Position numbers and translations under genes: made by a program. Below the pieces are notes generated by a model. The model was given only the letters and a program-made list of their open reading frames with translations, did no database searches and was not told the DNA's origin. A stretch of 64,000 bases of DNA from a bacterium (Candidatus Blackallbacteria) CG13_big_fil_rev_8_21_14_2_50_49_14 (lineage in GTDB: Bacteria > Cyanobacteriota > Sericytochromatia > UBA7694): NCBI GenBank assembly GCA_002783405.1, contig PFGG01000065.1, positions 280,851 to 344,850 on the forward strand, given 5' to 3'. Every line of letters starts with the position of its first letter. The first letter of the stretch is position 1. Below are positions 1 to 9,029 of this stretch, in pieces.

Positions 1-152
1 GTCATTTGCATAGCGCAAAGCCTCAAGTTTACACTTTCCAAATACATCGCAAAACAATTCACAGTTTAATAATTTTTTAAATATTGTCCTCTTCCAAGCC
101 TTGTATTCAGAGCGACCAAATTGTTCACAATTTCAGATCCAGGTCATGGTGG
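1..152. other. window edge, no gene seen
   Basis: No convincing reading frame, RNA gene or repeat is visible here. It lies downstream of the minus-strand kinase gene and may belong to a gene outside the window. Confidence 0.4.
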
Positions 153-650
153 TTAAGCATTTCCGGCCATCCGATTCATCCGAAGCCCTTCATTTTCAGA
201 GGGTTCTTCAAAAAAACGTGTCACGTGAGTGAAGATGGCTTCGGTATCAAACGATGCCCGTTCGGGCTGTTCGAGCCGACGTTTCGCGATCTGCGATAAA
301 CATTGCCGATCGCTTAAGTCGAGAAAAATCAATTCATGTTCGCAGCCAATTTCAGCACACAACTGCTTAAACCACTTTCGTTGACCTACCGTATTGGCAG
401 GAAAATCCATCACAACAGAGGTACCCGTTTGTAGGATGTTCTGAACATGTGATTTGATAAAAGGCTTGATACCCGCTGAAAACTTCAGATAGTCATCAAA
501 GGTGTGAATTTGTCCAGAATAATGTGCTGAAAGCCACTCGTCTTCAGATATAAGTACAGCATTTTTATCCGCTGCAAGAACCTTCGCCAGGGTAGATTTT
601 CCGGCTCCCATCTTTCCACAGAAGAAGGTCAGCGTTCCAAATTGTTTCAT
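153..650 (-). CDS. AAA_33/zeta-like P-loop kinase
   Basis: A protein of 165 residues with a clear Walker A loop near the N-terminus (GKMGAGKST, about residues 12-20) followed by a segment LISEDEWLS typical of small P-loop kinases of the AAA_33 group (gluconate kinase, zeta-toxin and polynucleotide-kinase relatives), where the acidic residue lies near the phosphate acceptor. An arginine-rich segment (AKRRLEQPERASF) fits the lid region of such kinases. The substrate cannot be read from the sequence. Two ATG codons stand in tandem; the second (650) is chosen because AAGGAG lies 5 bases upstream of it. There is no adjacent antitoxin-like gene, so a toxin role is not supported. The family call is fairly secure; the function is open. 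Confidence 0.75.
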   Translation of the reverse strand: MKQFGTLTFFCGKMGAGKSTLAKVLAADKNAVLISEDEWLSAHYSGQIHTFDDYLKFSAGIKPFIKSHVQNILQTGTSVVMDFPANTVGQRKWFKQLCAEIGCEHELIFLDLSDRQCLSQIAKRRLEQPERASFDTEAIFTHVTRFFEEPSENEGLRMNRMAGNA

Positions 651-738
651 CATCTCTCCTTACAATCTCCAAAACGGCGGGTCAATAGTGCGCAGCCCCA
701 ATTTCTACAGTATTTTCATTCATGCATCCATTCATAGC

Positions 739-1173
739 TCATGCAAACTTCTTACAGCCCATTGCTTCAGCAATAAAGGCAAAATCATGGGCAGGAATTT
801 TGAGTTGACCGAACCTAAAACCGGCCCCCCAATGCGTCTTGTTCTGAATAAAGGAGAGATTTTCAATCAAGGGTTTGATCGCCGCCTCCTCACAGGAAAC
901 ATACTGCACATCTACTCGGTAAGGCTTGAAATCAGGGTTCATCTCCACTTGATAAATCTCACCTGAGACAATTTCACCAAGAGCAGTAAAAGCTTGAAGG
1001 GGTTCTCCGTCTGGATATGCGGTACGTGGAGAATAAATGAGCAATGCATCACCCGCACGAAACTTTTGCAAAGGATATTTTTTGCCGTGATTGAGTTGAA
1101 TAAATCCCCCTTGAACACCAATCTGGACATGAGCACGTGAAACAACCCCAATCCAATAGTTGCGCTCAGACAT
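739..1173 (-). CDS. EVE domain protein (UPF0310 family)
   Basis: A 144-residue protein that matches the EVE/PUA-like fold of the UPF0310 family from end to end: the N-terminal NYWIGVVSRAHV, a middle GDALLIYSPR and the C-terminal NKTHWGAGFRFGQLKI are typical. EVE domains are thought to bind modified bases in nucleic acids, and stand-alone versions are small cytosolic proteins found in many bacteria, often in accessory regions. AAGGAG lies about 10 bases upstream of the ATG. The gene stands between a P-loop kinase and a VWA protein on the same strand, with gaps of about 85 and 60 bases, so shared transcription is possible. No restriction or defence gene is next to it. Confidence 0.85.
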   Translation of the reverse strand: MSERNYWIGVVSRAHVQIGVQGGFIQLNHGKKYPLQKFRAGDALLIYSPRTAYPDGEPLQAFTALGEIVSGEIYQVEMNPDFKPYRVDVQYVSCEEAAIKPLIENLSFIQNKTHWGAGFRFGQLKIPAHDFAFIAEAMGCKKFA

Positions 1174-1233
1174 GAACAGGTACTCCTTAGACTCTTACTA
1201 AATACAAATCTGCCGTGCCTTCAAATTCAAAAA

Positions 1234-2859
1234 CTATTGCTGAATAAGTGCTGCTTTTTTTACCAAAAGAATAAAATCCTCTCTGTAGCCATTTTTATCC
1301 AACCCCTTGTTCTTCTCAGCTAATTTTAGCACTTCTCCAAACCCCCATGTGCCAATATATTTTGATTGTCTTAAGAGCATCCCAAAAGCCGCCACCGAGA
1401 TTGTAAACTTCAAATCTTGAGAGGTCTGCTCCCAGGGCTGGATCTGCTCCTTAATGGTCACAGATACAAGGTTGCTCTTTTCTGACTGGGGGCTTTTGTA
1501 ACGCAGTTTCAAACTGACAAGTTCATCGGTCGTTTTGGCGAAAGCTTTCACCTGGGTATCCTGGTATCTCAAGTTTTGCCCCATTTTACCGCCACCTGCA
1601 GGTTCAAGCTCATAGAGAGCAGTGACAGTAGAACCTGCTCCTAATTCACCGGCATCCTTTTGATCATCCTCAAAATCTTCCGAAGCTAAACGACGGTTTT
1701 CGTAGCCAATTAAACGGTAAGATTTTACTTTCACCGGATTAAACTCAAGTTGGAGTTTAACGTCTTTTGCGATAGTAACCAAGGTGCCACCCATTTCCTC
1801 AACAAAAATCTTATGCGCTTCAAGGATACTGTCAATATAAGCATATTGACCATTTCCTCTATCAGCAATTTTTTCCATTTTGCTGTCTTTGAGATTGCCT
1901 GTTCCAAATCCCACCACAGTTAAAAAAACACCTTCTTTGCGCTTCTCTTCAATCATTCGTTCCATTTCAGCATCAGAAGAAACCCCTACATTAAAATCAC
2001 CATCTGTGGCCAAAATAATGCGGTTATTGCCCCCCTTAATAAAATACGCTTTAGCCACCTTATAAGCCAGTTCTAACCCTGCGCCGCCTGCTGTGCTTCC
2101 CCCCGCATGAAGTTGTTCCAATGCATTGAGAATCACAGATTTTTGATCCCCTGGTGTTGGCGGCAAAACTAGCCCGGCAGATCCGGCATAAACCACAATG
2201 GACACATGATCTGATGCTTTTAAATGATCGACCAAAAGTTTAAGGGAGCGTTTGAGAAGAGGAAGCTTGTTCGGCATATCCATTGAACCTGAGACATCAA
2301 TTAGAAAAACCAAATTTGCTGGTGGGGTTTGAGACAAGTTCAGAGACTTCCCTTTTATTCCAATCCGTAGCAAGTAGTTATTTGGATTCCATGGAGAATA
2401 TGTCAGGTTTGTTGTAATTGAAAAAGGTTGCCCAGATTGAGGTTCAGAATAGTGATAGGGAAAATAATTGATCAATTCTTCAATTCGAACAGCATCTTTA
2501 GGAGGAAGCTGATTTTCATCAATAAAACGACGGGTATTGCTATAAGAGGCCGTGTCAACATCAATGGAAAAGGTACTTAATGGAGATTTTAGAGGATCTT
2601 GAAACTCGTTTTCATGGATATAGGCATAATTTTCTGTATTCAAGTCGATATAACGGGTTTCTATTGCATCCTTATGTAAGTGATTTAAACCATTTTGAAC
2701 AGAATCTGGATTCGAAAGCATTTCAAAATGTTCTCTTGATCTATGCGAATATCTTGTCGAAGCACGATCTTGAGCACCAATAAAATTAGGTGTAAGAATA
2801 GAGAATGCAAAGAGAATCAAAACAATAAATAAGGCTCCATAAAGGAGAATTTTTCTCAT
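1234..2859 (-). CDS. YfbK-type von Willebrand factor A protein
   Basis: A protein of 541 residues with an N-terminal hydrophobic segment (about residues 4-26: signal peptide or anchor), a YfbK-type N-terminal domain (STFSIDVDTASYSNTRRF, about 95-112), a VWA domain with an intact MIDAS metal site (DVSGSM near residue 188; later TDGDFNVG) and the C-terminal domain that follows VWA in this family. Such proteins are envelope-associated and bind ligands through the metal site; their substrate is unknown. The start at 2859 is preferred over an upstream GTG because AGGT stands 7 bases before this ATG. The domain order matches the family without truncation. Related families include BatA-like VWA proteins, one of which is also in this window at 17.7 kb, but the two are not close relatives. 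Confidence 0.85.
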   Translation of the reverse strand: MRKILLYGALFIVLILFAFSILTPNFIGAQDRASTRYSHRSREHFEMLSNPDSVQNGLNHLHKDAIETRYIDLNTENYAYIHENEFQDPLKSPLSTFSIDVDTASYSNTRRFIDENQLPPKDAVRIEELINYFPYHYSEPQSGQPFSITTNLTYSPWNPNNYLLRIGIKGKSLNLSQTPPANLVFLIDVSGSMDMPNKLPLLKRSLKLLVDHLKASDHVSIVVYAGSAGLVLPPTPGDQKSVILNALEQLHAGGSTAGGAGLELAYKVAKAYFIKGGNNRIILATDGDFNVGVSSDAEMERMIEEKRKEGVFLTVVGFGTGNLKDSKMEKIADRGNGQYAYIDSILEAHKIFVEEMGGTLVTIAKDVKLQLEFNPVKVKSYRLIGYENRRLASEDFEDDQKDAGELGAGSTVTALYELEPAGGGKMGQNLRYQDTQVKAFAKTTDELVSLKLRYKSPQSEKSNLVSVTIKEQIQPWEQTSQDLKFTISVAAFGMLLRQSKYIGTWGFGEVLKLAEKNKGLDKNGYREDFILLVKKAALIQQ

Positions 2860-3514
2860 AAAAATCACCTATACACAGCTTCGTTATCTTCTGGTTTTTA
2901 TTATTCCCACAATGAATCAATTTAAACCGTTAGAATCATACCCGTCTGACGATCCTTTCTTCTCAATATTTCTTTGCCTTCATTTCTGAACATTTAGAAG
3001 AAAACCAATACCGTGTGCTATTCTTGGAGAACAAGCCAACCAGGTTATGTGTATATTGGATTAAGGGTTGTTCAATTCAGTCAGGACTGGCCACCCAATA
3101 GAACAGGTAAAGCAACATCCCTGCTCAATATCCTGTAGTTTCAGAGATTTTGAAATTCCAAAGAAGAGGGCGTACTCTGTAAAGTGCTCAAACCTTTGGA
3201 GAACGTCCAACTTGGCTTCAGCAAGTATTTACAGATTGCCTTTCTGGCTTATGCGCTGTTCAAATACCTGGTGATTCAATGCGAGATTCTCCCTCAAACG
3301 ACAGATTGGTACACCCCCAAGGGCTTGGCTTCTCCTGCCAGAGTTCAACAGATTCTATCCCAAGATTTTCAAGCTCAACGAATTTTTCAGGGGGTACTTC
3401 AAAACGGTCTCCTCAACAAAAATACTTCATTGGAAGATTTCATGCGATGTTCAGCTACTTTATTCTCCGAAACTACAGTCCGAATACATCTATGTGTCTT
3501 TTTTGACGACAGCC
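2860..3514. other. intergenic region, possible decayed gene
   Basis: About 650 bases without a convincing intact gene. One plus-strand frame (3184-3561) is open for 125 codons and has a hydrophobic stretch (LQIAFLAYALFKYL) loosely reminiscent of the C-terminus of DDE transposases, but an in-frame stop lies about 11 codons upstream, no ribosome site fits, and the frame runs over the end of the minus-strand gene at 3515. It may be the decayed end of an insertion sequence; I cannot assign it. Confidence 0.25.
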
Positions 3515-4201
3515 CTAGCAAATATAAATCAAGCTCCGTCCCACTACAAAAGATTCTATAAAATCAATATAAAATGACGCCTTATAATCATCCAATATAT
3601 ACTGGCGTAAATTTTCAATCGAACTGTATTTATTTAAAAAAATTTCATAATTGTGCTCTTTAAAGTAATCAAAAAAATCCATATTCACACCATTTCGTTG
3701 AAAGCCATCAACATAAGGGTGAGAAATAAAATACACACCTGGAATATTTTCTCTTCTGTAAAATAAACAACTAAAATAGTCAAAGTCTATTTCATAATTG
3801 GAATTTAATATTCCTCTTTTTAACCAATTGCCCGGTAAGGCATATTTCGTTGCAAATTCAGATTTTGTATTTATTTCAAAATCTTTAAACTCTCCAAAAT
3901 TTATATTATCGTAAAGATTTATTATTTTAAAAACTTCTTTTTCGAGACGATCTTGAAGCTCATCTTCAATAAGAATGTGCTGAGAAAATCTAGGATCCAG
4001 CTTAAAATTCTGAAGATATTTTAATTTTATTTGCTCATTCTTAACTACTACTATCTCAAAAATGAGTTTGTTATGAGGAATTATTCGAACATAATCACCA
4101 AAGTCTGATAATGATACTTCAGAAGCATCAAAGTTATTTTCTAAAAAATAATCCTCCTGGACGTAATCAACAACAAAATAATGAGAAAATAACAAGCTCA
4201 A
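3515..4201 (-). CDS. hypothetical protein
   Basis: A 228-residue protein I do not recognise. It is rich in Phe, Tyr, Asp and Asn, has no signal peptide or membrane segment, and is encoded in visibly AT-rich DNA. The start is uncertain: the frame opens with TTG at 4201, just after the stop of the upstream gene, and no ATG is available in the first third. The gene lies directly downstream of the 100-residue gene at 4218 (about 16 bases apart), so the two are probably co-transcribed and perhaps translationally coupled. Small AT-rich acidic proteins of this kind in accessory regions are sometimes immunity proteins, but nothing in the sequence shows that here. Confidence 0.55.
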   Translation of the reverse strand: MSLLFSHYFVVDYVQEDYFLENNFDASEVSLSDFGDYVRIIPHNKLIFEIVVVKNEQIKLKYLQNFKLDPRFSQHILIEDELQDRLEKEVFKIINLYDNINFGEFKDFEINTKSEFATKYALPGNWLKRGILNSNYEIDFDYFSCLFYRRENIPGVYFISHPYVDGFQRNGVNMDFFDYFKEHNYEIFLNKYSSIENLRQYILDDYKASFYIDFIESFVVGRSLIYIC

Positions 4202-4217
4202 GATACTTCACCCATTT

Positions 4218-4520
4218 TTAATCATTTTTGTTCGATCTTTCCACAACATCATACATCGTCGCCATCCCCTCCACGCCAAATTCCCTGACCAAAAGATACC
4301 CCGGCGGAATTTGATTCTCCATCTCTTTTCTTTTTTTCAGAAAATCTTCTTTACTTTTCCAAATGGTCACAATCTTCCATGACTCTGAATTATTCGGGTT
4401 CTGTAAAAGCAGAGTTTGGATGATTTCACTTGGAACATGTTCAAATATTTTTTGAAATTGAAGTTTGAAATCTATCCAATTTTCTTTTGCTATTTTTGCT
4501 TCTAATTCTGTAATTAACAT
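4218..4520 (-). CDS. small protein, possible ABM-like fold
   Basis: A 100-residue cytosolic protein. The order helix (FKLQFQKIFEHVP), strands with a pattern like WKIVTIWKSKEDFLKKRKEME, and a conserved-looking PPGYLLVREFGVEG segment recall the ferredoxin-like fold of antibiotic-biosynthesis-monooxygenase-type proteins (the WkSkedf pattern), but the resemblance is weak. A purine-rich AAAGGCAGG lies upstream of the ATG. It is the first gene of a likely two-gene unit with the unknown gene at 3515. The role is unknown. Confidence 0.55.
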   Translation of the reverse strand: MLITELEAKIAKENWIDFKLQFQKIFEHVPSEIIQTLLLQNPNNSESWKIVTIWKSKEDFLKKRKEMENQIPPGYLLVREFGVEGMATMYDVVERSNKND

Positions 4521-4639
4521 GATTGCCTGCCTTTGTTTTAAATAAGCACTTCAAATTTTTGCGTCATCCTTGGGTCACTCTATTTTAGGTATGATACAGT
4601 GACCTGGTGAGTTTACGGGTGAAGAATACATTTCAAGTC

Positions 4640-6301
4640 TTAATCCTGCCAATAGAAAATTAAATCAGCAATTGGCAAGGGTTCCCTGTCTCCAAAAAAG
4701 TAAATATTCATACCAGGAAAAATTATTCTGCCTTCATCTCCAAGAGTATAAAGTCCAATTCGATTTGCAATTTTCTCTATCTTTTCCAGAATAGATTTAT
4801 CCTCCTGGTAAACAGTATTCCCGAATGAGAAGTAAGGGCCAATATAACTTAAACATACATCTGCTTCATCAATTTTCACGATGCAGTATGTACTTGCTCC
4901 AGAGGACCCCATCACCTCTCCAGAATCCTTACAGCTAAAGGAGCCTAAACCTTGCTTTTCAATTTCATTCAAGAATTTTTTTATCAAAATTGGTTTGTAC
5001 TCTGATTTAGGCTCTAATAGTTTTTCTTCAATTAGCCAACGTATATCAGTTCCCCTTAGAGATTTTGGGACCCAGTATCGAATAATCGCACTTCTGATAT
5101 GCTCAGGTATTGGAGGAACAATCTCCTTAGGATAAGTTGGAATTGAGTTAATAGGTATAGGTAGTTTTTCATCAAGATTTAGGAGAGTATAGGCGGCAAA
5201 CAATCTTTGTTCTGGTTTTAAGTGAGAATTAGTCACAGCTGCTTCAAGAAGCCCTATTGGCTTGAGTTTTAACAATTTTTTGTAGGCACCGTAGGGTACA
5301 GTCCAACTTTTATCACCCAGTAACTGAACTAATACTGGGCTGGAAAATTCAGGATTTATTTCAGACATTCTTTCAAGTGCCCATCTACGGACGTACTCAT
5401 TTGATTCAGATATTGCAACTGACTTCAATCGATCTTCCAAGCTTCCTGTTTGAAAGTTATCTATTTCATCCAGCATGCCCTTTAATCCACCCAGACTTTT
5501 CATTAACAATATTAGCGGTTTAAACTCGTAATTTGAGTCATCAGCAGTAAGTGGTTTGAACTCGTAATCTACTACATCAGAAAAAGTTATGTAGTATCTC
5601 TCAATTATTTCTTTTACCGCAGTTCTATCACCTAACAGGCCTCTTGCATCCAGCAATTCTCTATCAGCAAAATTCCAGTGTCCGAGAACCCACTCGCCTT
5701 GTTTCATGCTGTTAAAGAGTTCCTGCACTACTGGTAAAAGATCCTTTAAATCATTATCTGTAATTGCGTCTAAAACAGCTTTTCGAACTTCACCCACATC
5801 TTCATTGTCTTTCAAAACGCCAATTAGCCCGTAAATATGCTTCAAATCATGGGCTATATTTATTGCATGTATTGCTGATTGCCTTGTGTACCAATTAAGC
5901 TTTTTATTTGATGCGATTAAAAATAGTTCTTCTTCTGAGTTTGCTGCTTTACTTAAAGCAAATACAAGCTTTCGATAATCCCTGTACTCAAGTTCAAATT
6001 GGTCAGCATCCTCAATTATTGACCTAATAATACCGGGATAACGTTCCTCAATCTTTACAGCTCTTAAAAGCTTATCCGCATCCTCTGACTTGATGAGCTT
6101 AAAAAGATTGTTTTTTTCAATCATCATGTCTTTAGTTGTCCTCTGGTTTGTACTTGCAATATGAGTTAGAAAAACAGACTCAACTCTCTCAGGACTACCA
6201 AGTCTTGGTGGATAATGTTTTTCATTAGCAAAGCAGTTCAGACCAAAAGAATAAACAGAGAAACAGAGTAAAACTGCTATCCTGGTTCGTATTGGTTTCA
6301 C
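4640..6301 (-). CDS. exported HEAT-repeat-like protein
   Basis: A protein of 553 residues beginning with a signal peptide (MKPIRTRIAVLLCFSVYSFG, probable cleavage after NCFA). The body is made of repeated two-helix units with the look of HEAT/PBS repeats, for example EVRKAVLDAITDNDLKD, EYVRRWALERMSEIN and PVLVQLLGDKSWTVPYGAYKKL. Such repeats form curved scaffolds for protein binding. The last 100 residues are different and contain several cysteines and an aromatic-rich end. The start is GTG at 6301, with AGAGGT about 8 bases upstream. It is AT-rich like the rest of this segment. No function can be assigned; it is probably a periplasmic or surface scaffold. Confidence 0.65.
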   Translation of the reverse strand: MKPIRTRIAVLLCFSVYSFGLNCFANEKHYPPRLGSPERVESVFLTHIASTNQRTTKDMMIEKNNLFKLIKSEDADKLLRAVKIEERYPGIIRSIIEDADQFELEYRDYRKLVFALSKAANSEEELFLIASNKKLNWYTRQSAIHAINIAHDLKHIYGLIGVLKDNEDVGEVRKAVLDAITDNDLKDLLPVVQELFNSMKQGEWVLGHWNFADRELLDARGLLGDRTAVKEIIERYYITFSDVVDYEFKPLTADDSNYEFKPLILLMKSLGGLKGMLDEIDNFQTGSLEDRLKSVAISESNEYVRRWALERMSEINPEFSSPVLVQLLGDKSWTVPYGAYKKLLKLKPIGLLEAAVTNSHLKPEQRLFAAYTLLNLDEKLPIPINSIPTYPKEIVPPIPEHIRSAIIRYWVPKSLRGTDIRWLIEEKLLEPKSEYKPILIKKFLNEIEKQGLGSFSCKDSGEVMGSSGASTYCIVKIDEADVCLSYIGPYFSFGNTVYQEDKSILEKIEKIANRIGLYTLGDEGRIIFPGMNIYFFGDREPLPIADLIFYWQD

Positions 6302-6594
6302 TTGCTTTACCTCTGGATATTAATTCTATCAACACATCTTGCTCCGTCAAGATCGTGAAGCTGTTACCTCTGCGCCTGCCGGGTCCGTCCTATCTACTCC
6401 GAATACGGTCTAATTTGCTTACAGTCAGTGATTGCGCCGCATACGACAAGGAAACGGCCCGCCCTTAACCTGCGCAGCGGAGCAAGACAGGTTGAAGGGC
6501 ATTGTTGCGCGATCAAAAGAAGACCCTAAATTCTTATATCTTTTACTCTTTTTAGTACGCATTTTCATTTTATCAGGCCAGCAATAAGTTTTTT
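6302..6594. other. intergenic region with GC-rich hairpin
   Basis: The gap between two AT-rich genes contains a clearly GC-richer patch (about 6360-6520). Inside it, CCCTTAACCTG (6464-6474) pairs with CAGGTTGAAGGG (6490-6501) with a one-base bulge and a 15-base loop, which is a strong hairpin. No run of T follows on either strand, so it is not a standard terminator. A minus-strand frame of 72 codons across it has no ribosome site and is not called as a gene. Confidence 0.5.
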
Positions 6595-7605
6595 TTATTT
6601 TGAATTGAATGTTGTTTGATTTGATTTTAATTTTCCTCTCCACACATCCTTTCTAATTTTATCTTCGGATATATTTCCCTTAAAAAAATATTCCATTTGA
6701 ATTTGGTGTTTTTGAGGAGTTCTATAAGAAAAGAAGTAAGAAAATGAACAGAATTGTATTTCTCTTAAATCAATAACTTTAAAAATCCCTTCATTGTGAT
6801 TTAACTCAAAAAATTCTTGTGTATTAGAATTTTTGGATTGATAACCTCTCATGCATTTGATACAACCCATCATAATTTGAAGCTTTTTCAGAGAGTCCGA
6901 ACCGTTTGAACCCCACATAATTAAATAGTTATCAAAGACTGAATCCTTTAAATGATCAAATGTATTTGGGGGTTTAAAATAAATTTTTTTGTGACTTGTA
7001 TTTTTAAACATCAATAAAATATTTAAGGAACAATTGTCTGTTGATGCATTTTTAGGTGAAGACAAACAGTAAGTGTTACAAAGTGGAAGAATTGTAAACT
7101 TCAAACCGTTCAAAGATTGACTTTTTTGCTCCTCTTTAAACTGTATCTCTGATTGATACTTAGTCCAGTTAAAAGCAAGAGAATCATCGTAAAAATCAGA
7201 TTCCATCGCTTTTAGAATTGTCTTGCGCATGCTGTCTTTAATCGAAGAGTCATTTTTGACAATGCAACCCGAGTGAATATCTTGAATTTGTTTTTGATAG
7301 GGTGAAGAATCTATATCACTAGATCTATAAACAACTCCCTTTTTTATAACCTTCGGTCTAATATTAGATTTAATTGAAAAATCCCTGGACTTTTGCTTTG
7401 TGTTTTTGAATGGGATAGGAGGGCGCGGGGAACTATAACTTGTAGATTGTGTAGGAATATTGTCTTGTTCTATCCCCGCGACATTAGAATCGGTATGAGC
7501 GACTTGATTATCTTGATTAGAATTACAAGAAACAAGCAGGATACTAAGTATCACATAAATACTTGATCTTACTAGTAATTTGTCAGTCTTATTTCTTTTG
7601 TTCAT
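6595..7605 (-). CDS. lipoprotein, paralog of the 7616 gene
   Basis: A protein of 336 residues with a lipoprotein signal (hydrophobic SIYVILSILLVSC, lipobox cysteine near residue 27), a low-complexity Ser/Pro/Asn linker, and a C-terminal domain from about residue 170. That domain shares spaced motifs with its neighbour: FKNTS versus FKNVS, FKVIDLRE versus FVIDLRHW, and GKLKSNQTTFN versus GELESNEIKFN. The two are therefore diverged duplicates. The genes lie 10 bases apart on the same strand. No known family is recognised. The DNA is strongly AT-rich with many AAA and TTT codons, unlike the backbone from 9 kb onward. Confidence 0.65.
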   Translation of the reverse strand: MNKRNKTDKLLVRSSIYVILSILLVSCNSNQDNQVAHTDSNVAGIEQDNIPTQSTSYSSPRPPIPFKNTKQKSRDFSIKSNIRPKVIKKGVVYRSSDIDSSPYQKQIQDIHSGCIVKNDSSIKDSMRKTILKAMESDFYDDSLAFNWTKYQSEIQFKEEQKSQSLNGLKFTILPLCNTYCLSSPKNASTDNCSLNILLMFKNTSHKKIYFKPPNTFDHLKDSVFDNYLIMWGSNGSDSLKKLQIMMGCIKCMRGYQSKNSNTQEFFELNHNEGIFKVIDLREIQFCSFSYFFSYRTPQKHQIQMEYFFKGNISEDKIRKDVWRGKLKSNQTTFNSK

Positions 7606-7615
7606 TCAATAAATT

Positions 7616-8425
7616 TTAATATAAAGGTTGCAGTAATAAGGTAAAGTCTAATAATTTATATTTTAATGCTTTAACAATTTTTAGATTTTCTGGATTCTTT
7701 CTATTCTTTATTAAGATTGTGTTAAATTTTATTTCATTTGACTCTAATTCACCATTAAAAAATTCTGTACCATAACTATTGGGAGAAATGTCTGAAACAT
7801 GAAATTTTGCTTTAATTGTATATGTCGCTGGGAATCTATCTTGAAATAACGTATACCAATGACGAAGATCGATAACAAAAATTTTGGATTCACCTGGTCG
7901 TAATAGAGTTCGAAACCAATCTCCGATTTTTGGATTATCTATTCTGGGATCTTTTTCATTGATTCTTTTACTTTGAACCATATGATTTTTCTGTTGTTTT
8001 TCCGCATGTGGTTTTTTTATATAAAATCTTGATAGCATTTTTTTAAACCCTTGATTATTTTTTTTTGTGGAAAATAACAAATAAATATCATCATTTTCAT
8101 CATTGTTAAGAAATAATCTATTAGGGATATCAAAATATCTATGTGTACTTACATTTTTAAAAATAATATATGTATAAATAGGATCAAAGCTATATTCTTT
8201 AATAGAATAAGAAGCACAGGGTGTATAAATATATACTTGTAATCCAGCAATCGTTTTAACTTTCACTGAATTTAAAGATTTTGGCCAGGTAGGATTTAAA
8301 ACAGTTTCTAAATATTGTTTGGTTTCTAATTCTGAATTTAGAGAACAACTCATTGAGAATGAAGGTAAAATACAAATATTTGCAAATATAGCTGTTACAA
8401 TAAAATATTTAAATAATTTTTGCAT
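7616..8425 (-). CDS. exported protein, paralog of the 6595 gene
   Basis: A protein of 269 residues with a signal peptide (MQKLFKYFIVTAIFANICIL, likely cut near FSMSC; a lipobox is not clear). The C-terminal half carries the same motif series as the downstream gene: FKNVSTHRYF, LRPGESKIFVIDLRHW and FFNGELESNEIKFN. The pattern of alternating beta-like strands suggests a compact all-beta extracytoplasmic domain. ATG at 8425 is chosen over an upstream TTG because it begins the signal peptide directly. It is the first gene of a two-gene unit. The function is unknown; the pair could be surface or secreted factors. Confidence 0.65.
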   Translation of the reverse strand: MQKLFKYFIVTAIFANICILPSFSMSCSLNSELETKQYLETVLNPTWPKSLNSVKVKTIAGLQVYIYTPCASYSIKEYSFDPIYTYIIFKNVSTHRYFDIPNRLFLNNDENDDIYLLFSTKKNNQGFKKMLSRFYIKKPHAEKQQKNHMVQSKRINEKDPRIDNPKIGDWFRTLLRPGESKIFVIDLRHWYTLFQDRFPATYTIKAKFHVSDISPNSYGTEFFNGELESNEIKFNTILIKNRKNPENLKIVKALKYKLLDFTLLLQPLY

Positions 8426-8971
8426 AATTAAATACAATTAAATTTTTACTCATATAGATACCACTCGTGCAGTCAAGTGAGTGAATGAGTTGCGTGGTGT
8501 AGGGTTTTAAATCTAGATGTTTCTCCTCTCCCGTATTGTTTTTCCAGCCTAAAATGCGCATCATAATTTGGTTTTACCCCTGCTTGTTCTTGCAACTACA
8601 GATTATCCAGCCCCTGGATAACTCCATCCCCCCCCCCGGCATCCCTTCTCAACAGCTTTTCAGCCTTGCGATAAAACTCCACTTTTTGGAGACTTATTCA
8701 GTTCTCGAATAACACCATTATATTTTCTATCTTTTATAATATCTGCAATTGTATTTTCAATCAACTACGCGATAAAAAAGACAATATTATGTCATTTATT
8801 AAAATTCAAAACAAAATCATTCCAATATGTCATATTCGATCTCTTCTGTATGTTTTGCTAAAAGACCCTCTGGTCGCTGAGCCGATGGGCAATTCAAACA
8901 CACCCTTCACGCTCACGCAGAGAGCGCCTAAACCCCGCTCAAAGCCCCCATCAACAGAGCTTATTTTACTT
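8426..8971. other. intergenic region with inverted repeat and poly-C run
   Basis: About 550 bases without a convincing gene. TTATCCAG (8603-8610) and CTGGATAA (8614-8621) form a perfect 8-base inverted repeat with a 3-base spacer, and a run of ten C follows (8628-8637). Open frames here are short and lack ribosome sites. This gap marks the change from AT-rich DNA on the left to GC-richer DNA on the right. Confidence 0.5.
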
Positions 8972-8999
8972 TTGAATAATATATCCCCTATGGTATACT
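8972..8999 (+). promoter_or_regulatory. sigma-70-type promoter
   Basis: TTGAAT (8972-8977) and TATACT (8994-8999) are separated by 16 bases, about 30 bases upstream of the flavoprotein start codon. AAGGAG follows at 9017-9022. Good match to the housekeeping consensus. Confidence 0.6.
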
Positions 9000-9029
9000 G
9001 TTGTATCATCCAGACAAAGGAGCCAAACC

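Noticed and set aside
153..650. Zeta-type toxin of a toxin-antitoxin pair
   Set aside because: No antitoxin-like gene adjoins it, and the family contains many ordinary kinases.
3184..3561. Intact plus-strand gene of 125 codons
   Set aside because: No ribosome site, an in-frame stop close upstream, and overlap with the end of a better minus-strand gene. Kept only as a possible remnant.
6458..6502. Possible integron attC site in an array of same-strand unknown genes
   Set aside because: The arms do not fit RYYYAAC and GTTRRRY at the required ends, the loop is too short, and no integrase or second copy is visible.
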